Shown: positions 1-8,484 of the stretch, one piece after another
Layout of the letters: each line of letters starts with the position of its first letter
How positions within the stretch are numbered: the first letter of the stretch is position 1
Source of the DNA: Lactarius indigo
Taxonomy: Eukaryota; Basidiomycota; Agaricomycetes; Russulales; Russulaceae
Length of the DNA stretch: 64,000 nt
Reading direction: 5' to 3'
NCBI GenBank assembly: GCA_025766275.1
Contig: JAFKAC010000152.1
Coordinates: 47,702 to 111,701, forward strand
Position numbers and translations under genes: made by a program
The notes under the pieces: model-generated
The model's database searches: none
What the model saw: the letters and a program-made list of their open reading frames with translations, nothing else
Told to the model about the DNA's origin: nothing

Positions 1-2868
1 CATAGGTAGGAGTTCTACCCAGTTGTCCTGTTGTACGTTACACCAATGTCGCAAATATTGTTCTAACCATTGGTTTGTTCGTTCTGATTGGCCATCTGTT
101 TGCGGATGGTACGCTGATGATACATTTTGCTGTATCCCCAACGTTTTACACAGTTGTCGCATGAACATAGACGCGAATCTTGGGTCTCGATCGGATATAA
201 TCCTTCGGGGTAGGCCGTAATGGGGATAGACATGTCGGAGATAAAGTTTTGCCACGCCTTCCGACGTTATGGCTTCGTTACACGGTATGAATATTGCCGC
301 TTTTGAGCAGTCGTGGTCCGTGACGGTGAGAATTGAGTCAAATCCTTTTGATATTGGGAGTTTGACTATGAAATCCATGGCTACCACTTCAAATGGTTCG
401 GCCGATGGTTCGGTAGTGATAGGAAATAGGTGGGGCTTCTGTCGGTGATGATTGATCTTGTTGCTTTGGCATGTTGCGCACCCCTTGACGTAGGCTTCCA
501 CATCTTTGCGCATGTTGGGCCACCAGAAATCGCGTCGTAATAGCTCCAGAGTATTTGCAATTCCTGGGTGTCCTGCGCTTGGAGTATCGTGGAAAAAGGT
601 GATTACCCCCCGTTTAAGTTCGTTGTTTCCCACAACAACGAGGGCATCGCCCTTCCACCACAGCCCATTGTGTTTCTTTAGGTTGTGGGGTTCTATCCAT
701 GGGAGGAGTGCTGCTTCGTCCATATTTTGTGCAATTTGAGTCCATATATCCATGTCATGCATGGACGTTTGGGTAACTTTGAGAAATACGTCATCTGGGA
801 GGACTATAACGTGATCATTGTCGCTGGTGCCGTCATCGTAATCGGGTCTTCTTGATAAGGAGTCTGCTTGCGTGTTCTTGGTACCAGGGATGTGCTTGAG
901 TATAAAATTGTACTCCGACAGTTCTTGGAACTCCCGCGCTACTCGTCGACTGATTTTTCTGGGTTCTTTCCAGTATTGCAGGTTGGCGTGGTCTGTATGG
1001 ATCGTTATTAGATGGGGGGATCCCACAAGGTACGTTCGCCAAGTGCGTAACGCTTTGACGATCGCTAGTAGTTCCCTGTCGTAGATGTCGTAATTGCGTT
1101 CGGTCTCCGACAGGGATTCGGAATAGAATGCGACCGGATGCATTTTGTTGTCTTCTCCCTTCTGATTTAGGACAGCCCCTAGGGCGTAACTTGAAGTGTC
1201 GACTTCGATTTCGAAGGGTTGATCTAGTTTCGGGAATAGTAAGACCGGTTCTGAGCTGATTCGTTCTTTGATGGTGTCGAAGGCTTTTTGTCTGGCTTCC
1301 GTCCATTCCCAGGGAACGTCTTTCTTCGTAAGGTCGTGGAGGGGCCTCGCGATTGTAGAGAATCCTCGTATAAACTGCCGGTAGAAATTGCAGAATCCTA
1401 AGAAGGCTCGTACTTCTTTGAGTGATGTCGGCGCCTTCCATTCTCGGACTCCTTGCACTTTGACTGGGTCCATTCGCAATTGTCCGTACCCAATGATTAG
1501 TCCTAGGTATTCCACCTCATAGACCTCAAACACACATTTTTCCGGTTTGATGTATAGGTCGTGTTTGTCGCAGAGGTCGAGGACTTGGTGTAATACCATT
1601 CTGTGGTGGGCGCGGTCGTCTGCGGTCGCGATTAGGATGTCGTCCATGTAGACGATTACTTCTCCTGTCAGCACTAACTCCCGGAAAATAGTATCCATCA
1701 TAGTTTGGAAGGTGCTAGGGGAGTTAGTGAGACCAAAGAACATGACTCGTGGTTCGAATAGTCCCTGATTTGTCTTGAACGCCGCTTTCCATTCGTCCCC
1801 TTGTTTGATTCGAACGTTGTTGTATCCCCATCGGATATCAAGCTTCAAGTAAAGCCTCGCTTCTCGGATTTTGTCGATGAGTTCGGGGATTAGGGGGAGT
1901 GGATAATGATTCTTTACGGTTAGTTCGTTAAGGCGGCGATAGTCCTGTACCGGGCGTAGTTTCCCGTCCTTCTTTTTGATGAAAAAGAAGGGAGATGCGT
2001 AAGGAGACTTGGACGGTTGGATGTACTTCTTTTCCAGGTGTTCGGTTACGAATTCTGTTAGCTTTTCGTTTTCCGGGATTGTGAGTGGGTATACTTTGCA
2101 ATCCATTGTCTCGGGGGCGGTTGGGACTAGATCGATGGCGTGGTCCCACGGGCGTGAAGGGGGGAAGCGCTGAGACGCTTCTTCACTGAAAACTTTCTGA
2201 TGTCTCCGGTATTCTTCCGGAACCATCTCTTCAAAGGTTTTCGGGGGTCTTTTGGCCGCTTCTTGCTGTGCTAATTCTGATGCTGTCGTTGTTTTTCGCA
2301 GCCGGATATAGGGTTCATCCCCTTCTTGCAGCTGTTCCCAGGCTGATTCGTCCAGTTGATACGTCTCCAATGCCTTGATAGTTGCTTCAAGAGGCATGGC
2401 TTCGTCGGACAGGTGCAGACTGGTGATGACCACTGGTTGGAATTCTTCATCGAGCGTGGCGTCTCGCCAGTGGAACTTGGGTTCAAAAGCCATAAACCAG
2501 GGGTATCCCAGTATGACTTCGTCGTTTCCTAAATCTGTGATGAGGAATCGGAGGTTCTGGGTCTTTCCTCCGGTTTTAACGGTGAGGTCAGTGAAGGATG
2601 TGATTTCTCCTCCTTGGTTGTGGGTTCCGTCTACGTTCCATATCTTGATGGAGCGTTCGGTAGGTAGCCAGGCTATTTTGAGTCGTTTCAGGAGGTTTGC
2701 GCTTATGAAGTTGTCTGTTGCGCCCGAGTCTACCAAAACGTTTCGTTCGGCCGTCGCGTGAGCGGATTTGAAAAGTACTGGAATTCGCATAGATTGGAAT
2801 CTGCTATTGTACACGCTAAGTTTTAATGCTCTAGCCCAGGCCGCCGGGTTCAAGCGTTCAGAAAATCC
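1..2868 (-). CDS. pol polyprotein of element C (protease, RT, RNase H, integrase), 3' end beyond window
   Basis: The frame is open from 2886 to the window edge and is -1 relative to gag, so it is read after frameshifting at 2868-2862. Domains in order: aspartic protease with DSGATDNF near 2728-2705; reverse transcriptase with LDIRWGYN, FGLTNSP and the catalytic VYMDD near 1653-1639; RNase H with HTDHANLQYW; the histidine-cysteine finger of integrase (HDTPSAGHPG then CATCQ); and the integrase core with MDFIVK, SDRDPRFAS and YHPQTDGQSERTN. No internal stop was found in any part translated. The end of integrase and any chromodomain or ORF3 lie outside. About 955 codons are visible. The first ATG in this frame is only at 2790, which supports frameshift expression over separate initiation. 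Confidence 0.92.
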
Positions 2869-4514
2869 TTCTTTTGTCCGAAGAGTTTATCCACCATTAG
2901 TTCTCGTACTTCGGGGGTTTGGGCGAACAGGGCTGCTACTTGGGCGTCAGCTTGTTCCTCGTTGGAAAGGGGACGTGATGCGGTCATCGAGATAGTAGCG
3001 GTGGTTGGTGTAGGGTCGTTCGTATTTGCGGCTTTGACGGTAGTGGTTGTTTTTTGAGGACAAAACCTGGAGATGTGTCCTTGTCCTCGGCATCGGAAGC
3101 ATCTTCCTTCTTTCTGGAGTAGCTTCTTTTCGTCCTCCGTCATTGCTGCTCTGGCGCGAGTTCGACTGACGTCCATTGCGTTTGGGTCCCTAGTTTTGTT
3201 GAGTGCATTCAACCATTGGTCGCGGGAAGCTCCTCCTTTCTTGTCTGTTCTTCCTTTGGTGAGTCTATCTTTGAGGAGGAGGTATTCTGCTTGCTGGAGC
3301 GTAACTGCCGTTTTCCAATCGTCCCAGTCTACAGGGTGGTGGAACTTGATTGCGTTTATGACTAACGCGTTTGGGAGACCTTTCTGGAAAATTTCCAGGG
3401 TGGTAGCCTCGTCCTTGTTGTATCCTGCCTTATTGGCCAAATTAGAGAACTTGGCTATGTAGGTGTCAATGTCTTCTTTGTCCATTCGTAAGCTTTGAAT
3501 GGCATGGCGGGCCTTTTGTTGTTGCGTAGTGTCAGTATATGCCTGGATAAACCTGGTTTCGATAGTGTTCCATAGGTTTTCGGCGTTCATGGCTACTCCT
3601 CCCGCCAATTGGTCGGCTAGCCACTGTATTTGTTCTTCGACCCAGTCGTCCACTAATGGTCCTCGGATATATGAGAGGAGGGTCATAGCGCGTGAATAGG
3701 GGAGGGTCAATTGTTGGACATTCGGGTTCATTCCTTGGTAGAGTGCGAAGGCGTTTAGGAAAGCTCTGCTGGCTTCCCGATCTCTGGTGAATTCTGGCGG
3801 GGGATTCCCCCCGAGTCGTCCGTTTGGTGGAGGGGGTCCTCCGGCAGCGGGACCTGCTGCTGCTCCGCCGCCTCCACCTCCAGGCGCGCCGCCTCCGCCT
3901 CCAGGCGCACCGCCTCCACCTCCAGGCGCACTGCTTCCACCTCCAGGCGCACCGCCTCCATGATGGCTTCCTGCGCCTCCCGTAGCGCCTCCTCCGCTTG
4001 TCAACATACTTCCTCCCACAGGATGTCCTCCACTACTTGCAGGATTCGCTGTCGAGGACCCTGCGGTTGGTTGCGAGGAAGTAAGGGTGGTGGAGAGTTG
4101 GGTGGTGGACATGTTGGCATACGATGCAAAGTCCACGGGTCGTTGGATGGTAGGCGTTAGTGTTGGGTTGTCTAAGTCGGGTTCGGAGGATGGTTCTTCG
4201 ATATCGGAGTCAGCCTCGATGGCACTGATTTGTCCTTTTCCTGGTCCTAGGCCTAGGTGTGCAGGGACGGGTTTATAGGAATACCAGGAGTGCTTTGAAT
4301 CTGAGTAGGCAACATAGGCCCAGATGTGTTGATCTTCAATGTACTCGATTGGTTCGTATGAGAGTTTGTCGGGGTCGTAGACGTAGTACCCTTCGTCGTG
4401 TGGAGTGTTCCTCCAAAGAGCGGTTCCTTTGATAGAAGGTCTTAGGTCGTCGTGAGGGTGTCGCTCCAGGTACTCTTTGACGAACTGTGTTTGGCTTCGG
4501 CTGGTGAGAGCCAC
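2850..4514 (-). CDS. gag capsid/nucleocapsid protein of element C
   Basis: A 554-aa structural protein that would form the virus-like particle and bind element RNA. The N-terminal 120 residues are an uncharacterised head. A low-complexity Gly/Pro/Ala linker follows at about residues 165-235. The retrotransposon gag core holds LLSYIRGPLVDDWVEEQI, similar to LLFLSYIKGGAVSEWV in element B. One CCHC zinc knuckle (CFRCRGQGHISRFCP) lies near residue 470. The tail KLFGQKKDFLNA overlaps pol and contains the slippery site. The start is the only ATG shortly downstream of the LTR and primer-binding site. The frame is intact. The Gly-rich linker is unusually long and repetitive and is the least certain part. 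Confidence 0.9.
   Translation of the reverse strand: MALTSRSQTQFVKEYLERHPHDDLRPSIKGTALWRNTPHDEGYYVYDPDKLSYEPIEYIEDQHIWAYVAYSDSKHSWYSYKPVPAHLGLGPGKGQISAIEADSDIEEPSSEPDLDNPTLTPTIQRPVDFASYANMSTTQLSTTLTSSQPTAGSSTANPASSGGHPVGGSMLTSGGGATGGAGSHHGGGAPGGGSSAPGGGGGAPGGGGGAPGGGGGGAAAGPAAGGPPPPNGRLGGNPPPEFTRDREASRAFLNAFALYQGMNPNVQQLTLPYSRAMTLLSYIRGPLVDDWVEEQIQWLADQLAGGVAMNAENLWNTIETRFIQAYTDTTQQQKARHAIQSLRMDKEDIDTYIAKFSNLANKAGYNKDEATTLEIFQKGLPNALVINAIKFHHPVDWDDWKTAVTLQQAEYLLLKDRLTKGRTDKKGGASRDQWLNALNKTRDPNAMDVSRTRARAAMTEDEKKLLQKEGRCFRCRGQGHISRFCPQKTTTTVKAANTNDPTPTTATISMTASRPLSNEEQADAQVAALFAQTPEVRELMVDKLFGQKKDFLNA
2862..2868 (-). promoter_or_regulatory. -1 ribosomal frameshift site, gag to pol of element C
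   Basis: On the minus strand the gag frame reads AAG GAT TTT CTG just before the gag stop at 2852-2850. The heptamer G GAT TTT fits the slippery pattern closely (it resembles the G GAU UUA site known from a retroviral pro-pol junction). Slipping back one base enters the pol frame and gives GFSERLNP. Element B has GGGTTTT at the same position and yields GFSGRLNP. The position is seen; use of the site is inferred. Confidence 0.75.
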
Positions 4515-4519
4515 TGTGG

Positions 4520-4530
4520 AGACTAGACTT
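4520..4530 (-). promoter_or_regulatory. primer-binding site of element C, self-priming type
   Basis: Two bases downstream of the LTR end, the sense strand reads AAGTCTAGTCT. This is the exact reverse complement of AGACTAGACTT at the predicted 5' end of the element RNA (sense 4764 to 4754). Eleven perfect pairs match the length of the self-primer described for the Tf1/sushi group, which needs no tRNA. Confidence 0.8.
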
Positions 4531-4532
4531 AA

Positions 4533-5104
4533 TGTAACGCCACTACAGGGGCGTTGAGTACGACCTGTACTGAGTCAGTCGATCGTTCGGTAGTCAAAGC
4601 TCGAAGGCTCGACTTCAGTATAAATGATGCACAAGAGTCACAAGGACGCACGTCACTTGGACTATAGAGGGGAGCTAAGACTCGAAGGCCTAGCGAAAAC
4701 GAGGGTCGAGAGACAAGGGGACTTTGCGTTGACGAGTGTAGTTATTACACAAGAAGTCTAGTCTACCGTACAAGCTAGGTATGACTAGGGTTAAATAGGA
4801 ATCGTGCTGTATGGCCATTACAAACAGATGGCGCCATCGCCAAGTCGAGGAAGAAAGGAATGAGCATAAAGGGAACAAAGCAAGGATATATCGAGAATAA
4901 AGGAGAATCACGCGAGGTCGCGCGTGAGAGGGAACAAGTCGGAAACTGGCACATGTCAAGCTTTATCAAAGGAGAACGTCGATAAGCAAGGCGCGTGGTA
5001 GAAACCGGGTAATCGTAAAGTCCGCGTGGTCGTACAGGGCTCGTATAGTGTGGGAAGGGAATAATGGTGAGGAAGAAAGGAACGAGTCCAAGAAAGTCGT
5101 AACA
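4533..5104 (-). repeat. 5' LTR of element C (572 bp)
   Basis: The termini in sense orientation are TGTTACG and GTTACA, matching the TGTTACG and CGTAACA ends of the other two LTRs in the window. The right boundary is fixed because the interrupted ORF3 frame of element A resumes at 5105. The left boundary is fixed by the PBS. It contains a TATA-like box and the predicted transcription start. The left partner LTR is outside the window. Confidence 0.85.
4754..4797 (-). promoter_or_regulatory. core promoter and RNA 5' end of element C
   Basis: On the sense strand TATTTAA (4797-4791) lies 33 nt upstream of AGACTAGACTT (4764-4754). That is the right distance for transcription to begin at this 11-mer, which is what self-priming requires because the first bases of the RNA must pair with the PBS. 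Spacing and sequence are seen; the start site is inferred. Confidence 0.7.
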
Positions 5105-6187
5105 GGGGCAGTGGCCCGTAACACGCTACACACCTTCAGAGCTCCTGAAGATGTCCCCGACGAAGAGGGGCTTATCACCCAGCAAGAGTGGGACGCTATC
5201 CAGAGACGCTTCCCCTTACCTACCGGAGGGGTCCTCACCGACGACACCACCCCCACTTACAACCTTATCGACCCCGACACCGGTCGACAATACAACACCA
5301 CCCCCATCACCGCTGAAGAACTCGCCGCCCTTCGAGCGGCTCTCCCAGGCACTGACGAGCGCGCAATCGCTCCGAGCATGGGAGATGCAGTGGAAGGAGA
5401 CAGCACGCAAATGGCAGGAGGAGCAGCTACACCTAGCAGAGATGCGGAGGAAGGCAAGGAAGGTGAGACAGAAATATTGGAGGACAGTGACGCTATCTAT
5501 GACGATAGCGATCAATACCCGGCGAGGCATTCCTTCCTCAGAACACGAAGCCACACTGACGATCCCGATGCCACCCCTTACGTCGTCTACACCAACGGAG
5601 ACCCCATGTACAGGGGAGACATCTGAGTCTTCCGAGTGGCGCCCCATGAGCCCAGATCTCCCGAAGACAATCCCGCCTCCCTTATGGTGCCAGAAGGGTT
5701 CCAGCGCAATAGGGGACCCAATTCAATTTCCTTCAAGATCACACTCCCCGGAGGACAAGTTGTGAACGCGGACCATGTGCAGGTGGTCATGTGTGGCAGC
5801 CCGTTCGTGTTAGGCCTGGTGAGTGGCTCGCTGTACGTCTATGGCCAGCCCCTGTACGCCAAGCCATGCCGCCCTCACAACGACCGAGCCTTCATCGCCC
5901 ATGAAGACCTCATCATGATCAAGGAAGGCAACACTACCGATCGCGCCCTTGAAAAGATAGGAGATGAGTCTCTCACTGCCGAGATTCATCGTTATCGGGC
6001 AGCTGCGTTTCACGAAGACCGGTTGATGGTGCGCATGAGGGAGATCAGGCTCCAATTGGCAAACGTCACACAGGATAAGTTGGATTTGATCTATAGGCTG
6101 GAGAGGGCTAATACCTTTTGGAGGATTGAGGAAGTACAGAAGGACTGGCCGCTGTCGGCTTTCATGCGAGGTGGGCCTCACATCTGA
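5105..6187 (+). pseudogene. ORF3 of element A, interrupted by element C and by one TGA
   Basis: This is a diverged homologue of the intact ORF3 at 12045-13193. Shared blocks include ITQQEW, YPARHSFLRT, MYRG, VPEGF, YGQPLYA, HEDL, DESLTAE and IYRLERA, in the same order. The first 40 or so codons are cut off by the C insertion at 5104/5105. A TGA at 5624-5626 interrupts the frame right after MYRGDI, and the same frame then continues to 6187. So there is one nonsense codon and no indel. The frame appears open from 5048, but those codons belong to the LTR of C. Function is unknown; see the intact copy. Confidence 0.85.
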
Positions 6188-6198
6188 AAAGGGGGTAA
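6187..6198 (+). promoter_or_regulatory. polypurine tract of element A
   Basis: AAAAGGGGGTAA directly precedes the LTR start. The equivalent run in B is AAAAAGGGGGGTGA. This is the expected plus-strand primer for reverse transcription. Confidence 0.75.
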
Positions 6199-6673
6199 TG
6201 TTACGATCACAACCGGTTATGACTACGGACCGATTCCACATTAGTCATGGACACTTACATCGCATCAGTCAGCATAGTAGTACACATGTGATTGTGGCTC
6301 ATGTATGACTCATTACTAGGATAGCTGTACTAGGGTTCGAGCTAGTTACGCTATTGGCTTCGTATCGTCTTAGCAGCGCTTTAAAGCCCGTGTGTATTTG
6401 TATAAGTAGTTGCTCTAGAAGACCAAGAACTCCATCTTGGTCTTCTTCAATCCACCACTTGACTCGCCTCTCGTCTGACTTAGTCCCTGACTAAGCACCA
6501 CTGTTATCTACCAAGAGATAGCCTCTCTCTCTACCTTTTGCTGCAGCGTGTACCAGAGTGTCCCTGTTCAGCTTGCGTTGGGTTGACACGTGATCCCCAT
6601 TCGCCGTACTTTCGCTAAGTCAATTACGCCCCCTTATCAGTCCAAGTCGGGCTAACGCCGGTGGAGCGTAACA
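6199..6673 (+). repeat. LTR1 (475 bp), 3' LTR of element A and apparent 5' LTR of B
   Basis: It starts TGTTACG after a polypurine tract and ends GCGTAACA, giving a 7-bp terminal inverted repeat. It holds TATAAG at 6401 and the conserved hairpin at 6418-6445. The B internal region begins at 6674. Compared with LTR2 it shares the termini and the GCAGCGCTT...hairpin...TCTTC block, but little else aligns by eye. It is 58 bp shorter. A single-insertion pair would start out identical. Confidence 0.85.
6418..6445 (+). promoter_or_regulatory. conserved hairpin in LTR1 at the predicted RNA start
   Basis: The arms GAAGACCAAGA and TCTTGGTCTTC form a perfect 11-bp stem with the 6-nt loop ACTCCA. The left arm starts 17 nt after the TATAAG start at 6401. 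The same stem with a different loop is present in LTR2 at the same spacing. Confidence 0.8.
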
Positions 6674-6936
6674 TCGACGCACGAGAGCTCCACAGCAGAG
6701 CCGACTGGGGCCCCATTGACGGACAAGCGAGAGAACACTCCACTGGAGAAGTAGTGTCCGAAGTGTCCGAAGAAGAAGAAGAGGAAGAAGAAGAACGAAG
6801 TCAAGAAGCAAGCGAGGGACGAGAACCCAATCAGACAGAAACCAGCGGAGGAGCAATACAGGATCTTCTCCTTGAACGAGCTGAGTCTGCCCATATCACA
6901 GAACCCGAGCCAATTCACATTTGATCACCAGCCATC

Positions 6937-8484
6937 ATGGCAACTATCACTCAAGCCATGGAAGAAGTGGCACTTGAAGAATCACGCGCCATACAAGCAG
7001 AGGCGAGAGAAACACTCATGCCAATCCACCCAGAAACCGGGAGACGAATGACGGCCGACGATGCCGCAATATTTCGAGCCATAGGGTCCGACAGAGGAGA
7101 CCCACCATCAGGAAGACCCATCACGCTGGAACTACCTCCAGGAATAGGTGGGCCTAGTGGGGACCCGCCACTGCCACCTGGTGGAGGAATTCCCTTTGAC
7201 ATACGAAGAACCGAGCCGCCACGAGGACCACCCAGAGGACCGCCGGGAGGAGGCGGAGGAGGTGGAGGCGGAGGAGGGGACGCCGGAGGGGAAGGAAGAC
7301 ATCATAACGAAAAACTCACCGGTGAGCCACCTTCCATTTTTGACGGAGACAGACTCAAAATAGACCAGTTCCTGACACAGTGGCACGTCTATTGGGGCAT
7401 GAACTTGGACGCCCCCATCATGCGAAACGACTACAGGAGGTGTCTCCTGTTCTTATCCTACATCAAAGGTGGAGCAGTCAGCGAATGGGTACTATCCTTC
7501 CTGAACTGGCTCAATCGACAGATACAACGAGGGATCAGTCCCTACACTCCAGCACTTTGGGAAGCGGTCGCCGATGGCTTCAGCCAGCGCTTTGAAAACA
7601 CGCTAGAACGAGAGCAAGCCCAAGCTATACTACGCAAAGGCTTCAGAATGACGGGTGAGGATGTTGATAAGTACGTCAACGATTTTGAACAGCTTGCACG
7701 GAAGGCTCACTATCGCCTCAACGAACCGCAAACCATCGACCTCTTTACGTCGGGTTTACCCAAGGAACTGTTCAAGAATGCGTTCCAGTTTGACGATCTG
7801 GTCACATTCGACGACTGGAAAAGGGCCGTTCTCAAACGGCAGAAGAACTACATACACCTCAAAGCAAGGCTCAACGAATACAAAAACACGACAACGCAGC
7901 CGAAGAAGCAGAGTGGTAACGCAGGATGGACGATTCCGCAAAACCTACAACAAACCAATCCCTGGGCAATGGATACCTCGGCCGACCGCGCTAAAGTAAG
8001 ACTGGCAGGATCTGAAGACATCGACTTCAACAAGCTGCCACATCACAACTGGCCCATGCCGCCATTCCCGCCATGAGGAGGACCGGGAGCTAGAGGACGA
8101 GGAAGAGGAGGATCCCGAAGGGACTTAAGGAACGTCCTTTGCTATAACTGTCACGCCCCAGGACATCTCTCACGAAACTGCCCCCATCCACGCGTCCAGC
8201 CACAATGGCCGGCCGCTCCATCCAACAGCCGCATGACCGAAACTACCGGATATCCCCAAGGACCGGTATCACAATACGCGCCTTCGCAGTATGCACCATC
8301 ACTGCCAGGATACATGTCGCCGGCGCCGAGCGTAACACCCGCACCCCATATTAATGCGGCAAGCACAAAGACGGCCGGGGAGCAGGCAAAGGAATGGCTC
8401 ATGCAAGTAGCTAATAGCACGGATGAGGTGAAAGACCTCATACTCCAAGATTTGTGGGGAAAGGAGGGTTTTCGGGACGCCTGA
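6937..8484 (+). pseudogene. gag of element B with one in-frame TGA
   Basis: A 516-codon gag frame starting at ATG 6937. The N-terminal acidic head and a Pro/Gly-rich linker (about residues 65-115) precede the gag core (FDGDRLKIDQFLTQW and LSYIKGGAVSEWV). An Arg-Gly-rich stretch and a CCHC knuckle (CYNCHAPGHLSRNCP) follow. The frame is broken only by TGA at 8074-8076, just before the Arg-Gly stretch; the knuckle and tail are in the same frame to 8484. A C-to-T change of a CGA arginine codon would explain it. The region 6674-6936 upstream is leader. An open frame there starts with GTG inside the LTR and is not supported as protein. Confidence 0.85.
8466..8472 (+). promoter_or_regulatory. -1 ribosomal frameshift site, gag to pol of element B
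   Basis: The gag frame reads GAG GGT TTT CGG. The heptamer G GGT TTT is a canonical X XXY YYZ slippery site, 10 nt before the gag stop. The pol frame opens at 8427, giving a 58-nt overlap. After slippage the product reads GFSGRLNP. Confidence 0.78.

Larger units (their letters stand above)
1..5104 (-). mobile_element. Ty3/gypsy LTR retrotransposon, element C, right part of the insertion
   Basis: Read on the minus strand the order is 5' LTR (5104 to 4533), primer-binding site, gag, then pol running off the left edge inside integrase. Gag and pol have no premature stop in the window, so this is the youngest-looking element here. It lies in opposite orientation inside the ORF3 of element A: the A coding frame resumes exactly at 5105 after the LTR terminus. 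The 5 bp next to the LTR (5105-5109, GGGGC) should be one copy of the target duplication; the other lies left of the window. Seen: LTR termini TGTTACG and CGTTACA, gag knuckle, protease, RT, RNase H and integrase motifs. Inferred: chromovirus lineage, from similarity to B. Confidence 0.9.

Noticed and set aside
833..1441. 202-codon minus-strand frame over pol of element C
   Set aside because: It is in a different frame from the RT/RNase H motifs and starts in the middle of pol; a shadow.
5048..5104. Open frame upstream of the ORF3 remnant with a start codon at 5048
   Set aside because: These codons lie inside the LTR of element C read backwards; the true ORF3 remnant starts at the insertion border 5105.
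6662..6680. tRNA-type primer-binding site TGGAGCGTAACA next to LTR1
   Set aside because: The same GCGTAACA ends all LTRs including the 3' one, so it belongs to the LTR and not to a PBS.
6661..6924. 87-codon acidic open frame before gag of element B
   Set aside because: It begins with GTG inside LTR1, has no ATG and is dominated by a GAA/GAG run; treated as leader.
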